DNA of 64,000 nucleotides, taken from contig CP007628.2 in the NCBI GenBank assembly GCA_000688775.2, forward strand, positions 1,798,001-1,862,000. Reading direction: 5' to 3'. The stretch's first letter is position 1; each line of letters starts with the position of its first letter. The DNA comes from Streptococcus sp. VT 162. Its GTDB lineage: Bacteria; Bacillota; Bacilli; Lactobacillales; Streptococcaceae. Below, piece after piece: positions 56,419-64,000 of the stretch. Made by a program: the position numbers and the translations under genes. The notes under the pieces were generated by a model. The model had not been told where the DNA came from and made no database searches. It saw only the letters and a list, made by a program, of their open reading frames with translations.

Positions 56419-57273
56419 TTACCAAACTGGTTGATCCAAACCGTCTGATGTTTCTTCGATAACTTTTTTCACTTCATCAGTGTGGTAAGCTGCGATAATT
56501 TTCTTGATGGCATCAGCCTTAGGTGATGATTCCCAATCTTTTTTCGCAACAATGATGTTGTACCATTGTTTTGAGTTTTCATCAGCTTGTTCTTTGAAGA
56601 GTGCTTTCTTGTAGTCCAATTTTGCTTCTGTAACGAAGGTATTGTTTACAACGGCAGCATCAACTGATGACAATGAACGAGCTGTTTGGCTAGCGTCCAA
56701 TTCAGTAATCTTCAAGTTCTTTGGATTTTCTGTGATGTTAGCAACTGTTGCAAGTGCAGTTCCAGAAACATCCAATTTGATCAAACCAGCTGATTGAAGC
56801 AAGTAAAGCGCACGGCTTTCGTTTGTTGCATCGTTTGGTACAGCAATTTCACCGTTATCTGGGATTTCTTCCACTTTGGTGTACTTGTTTTCTTCCCCAT
56901 TTTTACCTGAGTAAAGGCGGATTGGTGAGATGTAGGTATCTGCAATCGCTACAAGGTCTTTCCCGTTTTCTTTGTTCCAGTTGTTCAAGAAGTTGTAGTG
57001 TTGGAAAGCATTCAAGTCTACTTCGCCATCAGCAGTTGCCTTGTTTGGTTGTGAATAGTCTGTGAACTCTGTGAATTCCAATTTAATTCCATCTTTTTCA
57101 ACCAATTCTTGGATTTTATCCCAACGCGCTTCTTCAGAACCGCTACGGTTAACTGTTGCAATTTTGACAACTGTTTCGTTGTCTGCTTTCTTTTCTGAAT
57201 TTCCGCAAGCTGCAAGAGTCAAACCTGCGACTGTAGCAAGAGCTGCTACACCGAGCCATTTTTTAATTTTCAT
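56419..57273 (-). CDS. metQ: Methionine-binding lipoprotein
   Basis: 284 residues from 57273 (AAAGGAG upstream). Lipobox LAAC near residue 22, then a NlpA/MetQ-type fold with FTDYSQPNKATADGEVDLNAFQHYNF, which forms the methionine site. The mature protein is anchored to the outer membrane face. A perfect MET-box lies 84 bp before the start. Confidence 0.93.
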   Translation of the reverse strand: MKIKKWLGVAALATVAGLTLAACGNSEKKADNETVVKIATVNRSGSEEARWDKIQELVEKDGIKLEFTEFTDYSQPNKATADGEVDLNAFQHYNFLNNWNKENGKDLVAIADTYISPIRLYSGKNGEENKYTKVEEIPDNGEIAVPNDATNESRALYLLQSAGLIKLDVSGTALATVANITENPKNLKITELDASQTARSLSSVDAAVVNNTFVTEAKLDYKKALFKEQADENSKQWYNIIVAKKDWESSPKADAIKKIIAAYHTDEVKKVIEETSDGLDQPVW

Positions 57274-57356
57274 GATTCTTTCTCCTTTAAAAATAATACC
57301 GTAATAGTATCTCATACTTTATTTGAATTAGCAAATTGTTATTAGATAGGCAGACA

Positions 57357-57373
57357 TATAGTTTGAAACTATA
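57357..57373. promoter_or_regulatory. MET-box (MetR/MtaR operator)
   Basis: TATAGTTTGAAACTATA: a perfect 17-bp palindrome identical to the streptococcal MET-box (TATAGTTTnAAACTATA) bound by the LysR-type methionine regulators MetR/MtaR. It lies 84 bp upstream of metQ. Confidence 0.8.
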
Positions 57374-57387
57374 TACCTAAAAATTGA

Positions 57388-57421
57388 GAAATCATCCGCC
57401 TTTCTCAGACTGGATGATTTC
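57388..57421 (-). terminator. Terminator of the orphan binding-protein gene
   Basis: Stem GAAATCATCC/GGATGATTTC with a T-rich run on the minus strand, between its stop and the MET-box. Confidence 0.7.
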
Positions 57422-57427
57422 ATACGA

Positions 57428-58330
<903 letters not shown>

Positions 58331-58373
58331 TTATATGATATCTATCTCGGTGATAGGTTTTTTTTATGGCTGA

Positions 58374-58697
58374 CTAAAAGACTAGACGCAAGACTGCAAT
58401 CAAGACCACTCCAAAAAGAACCGTACCCACTAGATTGCGGTAGCGAAAGGCTATCCAAGCCGTTGGAAAGACTGCTAAAAAGTCCAGCCATTTGATCTGG
58501 GGAAGGCTGCCAACCTTTCCAGTCACCACGCTTGAAAGGATCAAGGCAAAGATAATGGAAACAGGCAAGAACTTCAAAAACCGCTCAACGATAGCTGGCA
58601 ACCCCTTGTACTTAACCAAGATGAAGGGAATCATACGGGGAATCCAAGTCACTAGGCCTGAAAAGATAACGGCTAACAAAAGATATTTACTGACCAT
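58374..58697 (-). CDS. azlD: Branched-chain amino acid transport protein, AzlD family
   Basis: 107 residues, three to four membrane helices, with RMIPFILVKYKGLPAIVERFLKFLP typical of AzlD. It is the small partner of AzlC and overlaps its 3' end by 11 bases, so the two are coupled and probably export branched-chain amino acids. Confidence 0.88.
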   Translation of the reverse strand: MVSKYLLLAVIFSGLVTWIPRMIPFILVKYKGLPAIVERFLKFLPVSIIFALILSSVVTGKVGSLPQIKWLDFLAVFPTAWIAFRYRNLVGTVLFGVVLIAVLRLVF

Positions 58698-59394
58698 CTA
58701 AGACCACCCCCATGGTACAACCTAGCAAGGTCGCAAACAAAACAGCTAGCGACTGAGACACTACTGTCAAGAGCAAAAAGAAGGACACCGCAACAACGGC
58801 TAGGATCCGCAGCAGATTCCGTACAGGAACCCGTCTTTGCATAATCTGAAATTGCGAAGTAAAAATCCCGATAAACATCCCAACAAGGGCAAAGTCTAAG
58901 CCAAAGACTTCAGGATTTGGAAGAAGGCCACCTAAAGCTGTCCCCGCCACTGTCCCAATAAACCAGGCTACATAACTATTGAGATTGTTCCCGTGCATCC
59001 ACATAGGATGGACTTTGTCTGTATGGGCTAATTCGCCCATCAAAACTCCATAGGTCTCATCAGTCAAGAGGCTAGACATACCGATGTTTTGCCAGAGACT
59101 AGTATGACGGAAATAGGTCGATGCATGCAAGCTCAGCAAAAAGAGTCGCAAGTTGATCAAAAAAACTGTCATAGCAATGGCTGCCACAGGCGCTTGTACC
59201 GCAATCAGTGCCAACATGGCAAACTGGGCACTCCCAGCATAAACAAAGAGGCTCATCAAGCCCATCTCAACAGGTGTCACATAAGGCGCACCAATAATCC
59301 CACAGGCTAGACCAATGCTGACATAGCCAAGAGCAGTCGGCATGGCCGCCTGTACACCTTCCCAAAATCCTTTTTCTTTCATCCTTCTCCTCAT
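58687..59394 (-). CDS. azlC: Branched-chain amino acid permease, AzlC family
   Basis: 235 residues with the AzlC pattern ALGYVSIGLACGIIGA near the N-terminus and ten or fewer membrane helices. The start could be 59394 or the ATG at 59382 (MKEKGFWEG); neither ribosome-binding site is ideally spaced. Partner AzlD overlaps it. Confidence 0.88.
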   Translation of the reverse strand: MRRRMKEKGFWEGVQAAMPTALGYVSIGLACGIIGAPYVTPVEMGLMSLFVYAGSAQFAMLALIAVQAPVAAIAMTVFLINLRLFLLSLHASTYFRHTSLWQNIGMSSLLTDETYGVLMGELAHTDKVHPMWMHGNNLNSYVAWFIGTVAGTALGGLLPNPEVFGLDFALVGMFIGIFTSQFQIMQRRVPVRNLLRILAVVAVSFFLLLTVVSQSLAVLFATLLGCTMGVVLDGQ

Positions 59395-59518
59395 ATTCTC
59401 TCCAATTGAGGCTGTTCATCATCACAGCCACAGCACGGACTATTATAACATATTCAAAGAAGAGAAAAAAGTTTCGGATTCGAAACCTATTGCCAGAAAA
59501 AGTGCTGAAGAGGAAGCA

Positions 59519-60127
59519 TCATGGATACATGAGAAATTGATCCACTCGGATAGTATACTTATCGGTTTCTGTGCCTGTAGCATATTTATTTTCTGTTGGA
59601 TAGACATCGATCCAGAGTTCCCACTGTTGTCCTTTTAACTTGACCTTGTAGCGATAACCGTCATCATAGAGGCCTACTGTCTCAGTTGTCATGGACTGGT
59701 AATCTGGGAGTTCTTCCAGTTCTTTTTTTACAGTCTGGGATAAGTTATCGAGCAATGCTTGCTGCTCAGCTTTTGAGGTAACGAGAAAATAAGCCGCTAC
59801 TGTTTCCAAACGATGCGATTTTGAAAATGTAAAGGTCGCTCGGCCTGGATAGCCTTTCAAAGTAATCTGCTCATAGTGATAGAAAAGGCGACCTGTTTTA
59901 TAAAAATACGGGTCTTCTGCACGCCAGGTATCGCGATAGGCCATTTCTGTTTCCTCCTCCACCTCGCTAGCATTTCCAAATACTTCTTCAAAAGATTTAG
60001 GAGACATACCGAACGAAAGGGATTCAAACAAAACCAGTTGTGTCCTTTTGATATTCTGGCAAGCTGATAAAAGCATGAGTAAAGCTCCAAGAGCAAGCAA
60101 ACTACTGATTATTTTTGTAAATTTCAT
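59519..60127 (-). CDS. Secreted lipoprotein, tandem paralogue 1
   Basis: 202 residues from the ATG at 60127. The signal peptide ends in LLSAC, so it is lipidated. The body (SFGMSPKSFEEVF, YRDTWRAEDPYFYKTGRLF) is nearly shared with 60220-60846. TATAGT six bases before the ATG leaves almost no leader. Streptococcal family of unknown function. Confidence 0.75.
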   Translation of the reverse strand: MKFTKIISSLLALGALLMLLSACQNIKRTQLVLFESLSFGMSPKSFEEVFGNASEVEEETEMAYRDTWRAEDPYFYKTGRLFYHYEQITLKGYPGRATFTFSKSHRLETVAAYFLVTSKAEQQALLDNLSQTVKKELEELPDYQSMTTETVGLYDDGYRYKVKLKGQQWELWIDVYPTENKYATGTETDKYTIRVDQFLMYP

Positions 60128-60167
60128 ATTTCTACTATACAAAAAAAGGGTAGGATTTGTCCAAGAT

Positions 60168-60196
60168 AAAAGAGTCAACAATTAACTGACTCTTTA
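60168..60196 (-). terminator. Terminator of paralogue 2
   Basis: Stem AAGAGTCA/TGACTCTT with nine-base loop, followed on the minus strand by TTTTATC, between the two paralogous genes. Confidence 0.75.
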
Positions 60197-60219
60197 TTCT
60201 ATGGTATAGAAGGAAAGGA

Positions 60220-60846
60220 TTACGATGCATGCCTCCGATATTGACTAATCCCAACCCCATACTCCTTATCTTCAGGCTTTTCATGATATCCAAGTTCTGT
60301 CGAATAAACCTCGACCCTGAGATCCTCCGTTTGCCCTTGTAATTTGACTTTATATTGATAAGAATCTTGATCTAGTCCTACCATTTCAACTGTCATAGAC
60401 TGATAGTCTGGTAAAGATTCAATTTCTGTTTTTATAGCCTGCGATAGTTTGCCAAGTAGTTCTTTCTGTTCCATTTTTGAAGCAACAGGAAAAGAAGCCC
60501 TCGCTTCTTCCAAGGTATGCCATTTTGAAAACGTAAAATCTGCGCGGATAGTATAGCCTTCCCATCTCATATTTTCGTAATAGTAGAAAAGGCGACCTGT
60601 TTTATAGAAATACGGGTCTTCTGCACGCCAAGTATCACGATAGGCCATTTCCTCCTCTTCCACGACTTTGTCAGCTGCTACAAATGAATTTTCAAAAGAT
60701 TCTACAGACATATAAAACGAAAGCGATTTAAACATGACTAACTGCGTACTAGGAAATTCCAAATTTTTAAAATTTTGGTAAGATTTTATAAATAAGATTA
60801 TCACTCCAAGAGCAAGTAAACCACTGATTATTTTTGTAAATTTCAT
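60220..60846 (-). CDS. Membrane-anchored paralogue 2 (lipobox lost)
   Basis: 208 residues from 60846. It aligns end to end with 59519-60127, but where the first has LLSAC-QN this has FIKSY-QN, so the lipobox cysteine is a tyrosine and the N-terminal helix would stay as a signal anchor. The promoter (TTGTCA, 17 bases, TATAGT) ends six bases before the ATG, so the mRNA would be almost leaderless. Confidence 0.72.
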   Translation of the reverse strand: MKFTKIISGLLALGVIILFIKSYQNFKNLEFPSTQLVMFKSLSFYMSVESFENSFVAADKVVEEEEMAYRDTWRAEDPYFYKTGRLFYYYENMRWEGYTIRADFTFSKWHTLEEARASFPVASKMEQKELLGKLSQAIKTEIESLPDYQSMTVEMVGLDQDSYQYKVKLQGQTEDLRVEVYSTELGYHEKPEDKEYGVGISQYRRHAS

Positions 60847-60852
60847 ATTTCT

Positions 60853-60881
60853 ACTATACAAAAAAAGTCTATGATTGACAA
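60853..60881 (-). promoter_or_regulatory. Promoter of paralogue 2, next to the start codon
   Basis: TTGTCA (60876-60881), 17 bases, TATAGT (60853-60858) on the minus strand; the ATG begins six bases after the -10 box. No Shine-Dalgarno sequence is visible, which suggests leaderless translation. Confidence 0.6.
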
Positions 60882-60993
60882 ACTTTGATAGAGTCGGATT
60901 TCGTGGTTAGATTCTAAAATTACTTTTTCATTTAAGGTAACAAGGAATTGAGCAAAAACTAGTAACAGATAGTCAAAATAAAAAAGACTGAAA

Positions 60994-61049
60994 CTGTACT
61001 GCACCCCAAAAGTTAGACAGAAAAATCTAACTTTTGGGGTGCAGTACAG
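60994..61049. mobile_element. Palindromic pair of IS3-type ends (solo remnant)
   Basis: Two perfect 24-bp arms (CTGTACTGCACCCCAAAAGTTAGA and its complement) flank only eight bases. TGTACTGCACCCCAAAAG resembles the terminal inverted repeats of IS150-group IS3 elements of streptococci. No transposase is left and no clear target duplication is seen, so it is either a collapsed IS or a MITE-like scar. As RNA it is a strong hairpin. Confidence 0.6.
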
Positions 61050-61081
61050 AGATTATCTTTTTCATTCTATTTTCTCCTATA

Positions 61082-61237
61082 CTATGAAACAAAGACAGTA
61101 TAACACGAAAACTGCCCTAACTCAAACTTGGATAGCTGAGATGCTGTCAGTCCATCACAAGCTACATCTGACTGCTTGAGTTTTCTAGTCAATCGCAATT
61201 CCTTGTAAAATTCTCCCAATGCCATCTTTTCAATCAT
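61082..61237 (-). pseudogene. Truncated Rgg/MutR-family regulator N-terminus
   Basis: A 51-codon frame starting MIEKMALGEFYKELRLTRKL at 61237 with AGGAG upstream. Residues about 8-42, through LTASQLSKFELGQ, match the helix-turn-helix of Rgg-type regulators. Then the homology ends and the frame stops at TAG (61082-61084), where a full Rgg would have about 280 residues. It is a remnant, with the rest lost before the IS scar. Confidence 0.65.
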
Positions 61238-61418
61238 GACCAAACTCCTGTCCAAAACCCTCTTTACTATTCCATTCGTAAATACTTTTCCTTTTTTAAC
61301 ATATTATAAAATATTGGAACTATATACCAGTTTACACTAGACACAAGATATAGTGCTTACGAGAATATCAAAAAGGCGGCTTACAAACGGAAATCGTCTT
61401 TTAATAATGTCTAAATTC

Positions 61419-61447
61419 TTCGCAGGATTTCAAAATTTTGATATAAT
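61419..61447 (+). promoter_or_regulatory. Probable promoter of the repeat-ORF and methyltransferase
   Basis: TATAAT (61442-61447) with TTCGCA 17 bases upstream (61419-61424). The -10 box is perfect; the -35 box matches four of six. It lies 33 bp before the ATG at 61480. Confidence 0.5.
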
Positions 61448-61479
61448 AGAAGTAACAAAAATAAAGGAAATTAAGTATT

Positions 61480-61701
61480 ATGAACGCAATCACAGCTCAC
61501 AGCTCACAGCTCACAGCTCACAGCTCACACTCACAGCTCACAGCTCACAGCTCACAGCTCACAGCTCACGCTGATTATGTAATCGGACGTGTTTTTTGTC
61601 AAGCATTAAAACAGGCATTTTCACATTTTTGTGAGAAGGCTTTTTATGTTGAGTTTTCTGAGTTATCTTTAGAGAGAAATGGAGAGCTACAATATGCCTA
61701 A
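61480..61701 (+). CDS. Short ORF running through the heptanucleotide repeat
   Basis: 73 codons: MNAI, then a low-complexity TAHSSQL stretch encoded by the repeat, then about 43 residues with normal composition (ADYVIGRVFCQALKQAF). AAAGGA precedes the ATG. It ends with TAA at 61699-61701, overlapping the methyltransferase start (ATGCCTAA). In the other two registers the frame stops at once: TGA 61572-61574 or TAA 61580-61582. It may be a translational coupling leader. Confidence 0.5.
   Translation: MNAITAHSSQLTAHSSHSQLTAHSSQLTAHADYVIGRVFCQALKQAFSHFCEKAFYVEFSELSLERNGELQYA
61492..61567 (+). repeat. Tandem heptanucleotide repeat (ACAGCTC)
   Basis: Ten perfect ACAGCTC units, five on each side of one 6-base variant (ACACTC at 61527-61532), 76 bp in all. 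Seven bases is not a multiple of three, so gain or loss of a unit shifts the reading frame. Such tracts upstream of methyltransferase genes are the hallmark of slipped-strand phase variation. Confidence 0.9.
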
Positions 61702-63985
61702 CCATTTCTCAAACGAAGTTGATGGACAACTCAAGTTTTATCAAGATTATCTACCTCTAGTTGATAAAACTTTGAAAATAGATGATATTTTAACGGATTA
61801 TACAGATGGTATTGTAAATGGAAATCTGATCGAATTTAAAGTTGTTATAAATGATATTAACACTGTTCTATTCCAAGCCATCAAATATCTATCTGCTCGG
61901 AGAATCAAAGGAAAAGAAATCCCCAAAAACATTCTGCTTGTGTCGCTAACGAATAAAAAAATCTATGTTTTTGATAGTCAGGACTATTTAACACATATCG
62001 AAAAAGTATATTTTGGTGGTGCAAGTGTAAAAACCTCTGGTTTTTCTGCTGGTACTCCTCTTGAAGTTTTAGAATACGGTCAAAATCAACTACACGAAAG
62101 TCGTCTTATTAATTTACTACGTTCAAAGCAATATACAAAAATTAACATTGATGAAAACTGTATTGTTGGTTGGGCAGAACGTTTTTATCGTGAAAACAAA
62201 GGAGCTAAAAAGTCTGATTTTATTGGTGATCATACTGGTAAAGTTAAAATTATTGGTGAAATTCGGAAACCTGAGAAACTAAAAGAGTTTATCAATCCTT
62301 ATATCGGTGAAACTAATGTTCAATTTCAATATTTGATGGATAAACTCAATGATACTTTGCAAAAGAAAAATTTAGGAGCTTTCTACACTCCTGAACTTTA
62401 TGTTCAAAAGTCATTGGAGCTAGTCCGACAAGCTATTAAACGTGTTCCAGAAGGAAATGATTATATTATTTTGGATAGATGTGCCGGAACTGGAAACCTT
62501 GAGAAATTGATGAGCGACGAGGAATTAAGTCACTGTGTTCTTTCAACTATAGAATATTATGAATATAAAGTTCTGCTGGAATTGCTTGGAGATAAAGTCC
62601 GTCATATCATTCCACCAACTGAAAAAGAAGATACTTTTAATATGGGGTTAGTTCGAGGAGCAGATGCTCTTAGCGAGGAATATATCAATAATGAAATTAT
62701 TCAACACTATATCAACGATCCAAAAGTAACAATTATTTTGTATGAAAATCCACCCTACGCAGATACACGCAGTATAGAGCATCAAAAAGCAAAAAAGACT
62801 TCATCATCATCACAATGGAAACAAAGTTATTTAATGAAACAGATGAAACAAGAAGTCAAGGGAATGGGTGTAAATGAGATGGGAAATATCTTTATTTGGA
62901 GTGGTTTCAAATATTATCTTCGTCAGCCTACTGACAGTTACATTATTTATAGCCCAATCAAATATTGGAAAGAAATTCATCTCATCGATAAAAAGTTTGA
63001 AAGAGGATTTGCTTTTAATCGAAAACATTTTCACACTAAAATTGATGCGTTAGTTTCTTGTATTCTTTGGTCAAATGTAGATGAAGAATTAAATAATATT
63101 ACTCTTGAAGCATTCAATATAGTCAATAACGAAATCTTACAAGAAGAAGATTTAACCATCAATCGTATTTATAAGAAATATAGTAATGTGTATTACGACA
63201 AACGGAAATTTAGTGACGATAAATTATCTGATTTTGTATTGGGGTTAAATGGAGCAAAATTAATAGGCACGAATAAAATTACTTCTCAGACAATTATAAA
63301 TAACAATCTAATTGGCTATTTGCGAGCTTCTGGAGTGAATTTTGACAATCCTGACTTGGCTTCTTCTTTACTAGTTGCTAGTCTATATAATGGTGCAGGG
63401 TATTTCCCATTAAGAAAAGACAATTTCCTAGAAAAGCTCCCAATGTTTGCCGCCAGTCGCTACATTACTTATAATCGTCACTGGACACAGCGTGCTAATA
63501 TTATGAAATCTGCCGATGGCGTTGAACGTTTCAATAAAGCTGTATCAAGTAACAAGATTGAACAAGACTTATTGAAAATTCTTCTATTCACAACACTTGA
63601 AACGCAAAATCACATGAGAAGTTTATATGGTTCTGATGGACGATTCTACCGAAATGAGTTGTCATTGGATAACACTAATGGAGATACGCTAGCAACAGTT
63701 AACTTAGCAAAATTGAAACAAGGTTCTAAAGAGACTGCTTTATTTGAACAATGGGAAAAAGTCCTAACAGAAGCTAAGAAGACGGAAAATTATGATTCTA
63801 AATTAACGTATTCAGTTTATCAGATTATTGATGAGCTTAACACATCTGAAAAAGATGAAAATGATAAAACAATCTATAACTATCCCGAATTAAACGGACA
63901 CTTGAATACATTGAAAACAATGGTAAAAGAATATTATAATTCTGAAATTGTGCCATTCCTATTTGAGTATGAATTTTTGAAATAA
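61694..63985 (+). CDS. N6-adenine DNA methyltransferase with nuclease-like N-terminus (restriction-modification)
   Basis: 763 residues from 61694, chosen for GGAGAG seven bases before it; an in-frame ATG at 61679 follows a stop at 61670. Residues 34-49 show TDG..EFK, a PD-(D/E)xK-like nuclease pattern. The methyltransferase has motif I DRCAGTGN near residue 261 and NPPY at 352-355. The last third may be a target-recognition region. AT-richer than the core; another gene starts three bases after its stop. Confidence 0.8.
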   Translation: MPNHFSNEVDGQLKFYQDYLPLVDKTLKIDDILTDYTDGIVNGNLIEFKVVINDINTVLFQAIKYLSARRIKGKEIPKNILLVSLTNKKIYVFDSQDYLTHIEKVYFGGASVKTSGFSAGTPLEVLEYGQNQLHESRLINLLRSKQYTKINIDENCIVGWAERFYRENKGAKKSDFIGDHTGKVKIIGEIRKPEKLKEFINPYIGETNVQFQYLMDKLNDTLQKKNLGAFYTPELYVQKSLELVRQAIKRVPEGNDYIILDRCAGTGNLEKLMSDEELSHCVLSTIEYYEYKVLLELLGDKVRHIIPPTEKEDTFNMGLVRGADALSEEYINNEIIQHYINDPKVTIILYENPPYADTRSIEHQKAKKTSSSSQWKQSYLMKQMKQEVKGMGVNEMGNIFIWSGFKYYLRQPTDSYIIYSPIKYWKEIHLIDKKFERGFAFNRKHFHTKIDALVSCILWSNVDEELNNITLEAFNIVNNEILQEEDLTINRIYKKYSNVYYDKRKFSDDKLSDFVLGLNGAKLIGTNKITSQTIINNNLIGYLRASGVNFDNPDLASSLLVASLYNGAGYFPLRKDNFLEKLPMFAASRYITYNRHWTQRANIMKSADGVERFNKAVSSNKIEQDLLKILLFTTLETQNHMRSLYGSDGRFYRNELSLDNTNGDTLATVNLAKLKQGSKETALFEQWEKVLTEAKKTENYDSKLTYSVYQIIDELNTSEKDENDKTIYNYPELNGHLNTLKTMVKEYYNSEIVPFLFEYEFLK

Positions 63986-63987
63986 GC

Positions 63988-64000
63988 ATGAAAAAGACGA
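63988..64000 (+). CDS. Start of a gene cut by the window edge
   Basis: ATGAAAAAGACGA is three bases after the methyltransferase stop, so a co-transcribed partner, possibly restriction or helicase component, begins here. Only four codons are visible and the product cannot be told. Confidence 0.35.

Noticed and set aside
61492..61567. CRISPR-like array
   Set aside because: Units are 7 bp with no spacers; it is a simple tandem repeat.
61353..61574. ORF reading the heptanucleotide repeat in another frame from 61353
   Set aside because: It starts before the TATAAT box, has no ribosome-binding site and ends just after the repeat; the register from 61480 is better supported.

Overview
The window looks like a chromosomal segment of a low-GC Gram-positive coccus of the Streptococcus mitis group (mitis, oralis or pneumoniae relatives). 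The gene order from the S10 ribosomal operon through nrdD/nrdG, ccs4, cls, folC, ruvX/ireB, spx and uvrA, and the separate met-ABC block with TCS07-type yesMN genes, follows pneumococcus-like synteny as I remember it. A late-competence cin-box is also present. No tRNA, rRNA, CRISPR array or complete insertion sequence was seen.

Layout. (1) 1-7.4 kb: S10-spc ribosomal protein operon on the minus strand (rpsJ to rpsH, the last cut by the window edge), with short inverted-repeat elements in its longer gaps and a strong rpsJ promoter. (2) 7.6-12.8 kb: a GyrI-like protein, then the anaerobic ribonucleotide reductase cluster (nrdD, a 46-aa gene, GNAT, nrdG, a P-loop kinase). A scarred second copy of the rpsJ promoter and leader lies at 8.35-8.56 kb. 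(3) 12.9-20.8 kb: a competence-controlled membrane protein with a 47-aa partner, cardiolipin synthase, a lipoprotein, folC, a modular hairpin array, DUF1292-ruvX-ireB, a lipoprotein and spx. (4) 20.9-25 kb: an MgtA-type P-type ATPase behind an M-box riboswitch and a 23-codon leader ORF, then pepQ. (5) 25-38 kb: nucleotidyltransferase, uvrA, corA, small membrane genes, LD-carboxypeptidase, SemiSWEET, tag, ruvA, mutL, an XRE/RDD pair and a LytTR/DUF3021 regulatory pair. (6) 38-45.5 kb: mutS, argR, argS, a run of palindromes, an atypical Nramp transporter and nrdI. (7) 45.6-53 kb: a membrane protein, the yesL-histidine kinase-response regulator operon, an ECF S component, and an MBOAT/DltD-like envelope acylation module that ends in a DltX-like microprotein not previously delimited by an ATG. 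(8) 53-60.9 kb: methionine ABC transporter (metP, metN, M20 peptidase, metQ) with a perfect MET-box, an orphan amino-acid binding lipoprotein, azlCD, and two tandem paralogous secreted proteins. (9) 60.9-64 kb: an accessory junction with an IS-end palindrome, a broken Rgg regulator and an N6-adenine methyltransferase/restriction-like gene preceded by a 7-bp (ACAGCTC)n tract.

The observations I rate highest are: the heptanucleotide repeat whose present register alone keeps open a short ORF overlapping the methyltransferase start; the MBOAT-DltD-DltX-like cassette without its own DltA/DltC; the M-box combined with an Asp/Pro-rich leader peptide ahead of mgtA; and the duplicated ribosomal promoter scar in front of an effector-binding gene. 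All functional statements come from reading motifs and context by eye; no database search was run.
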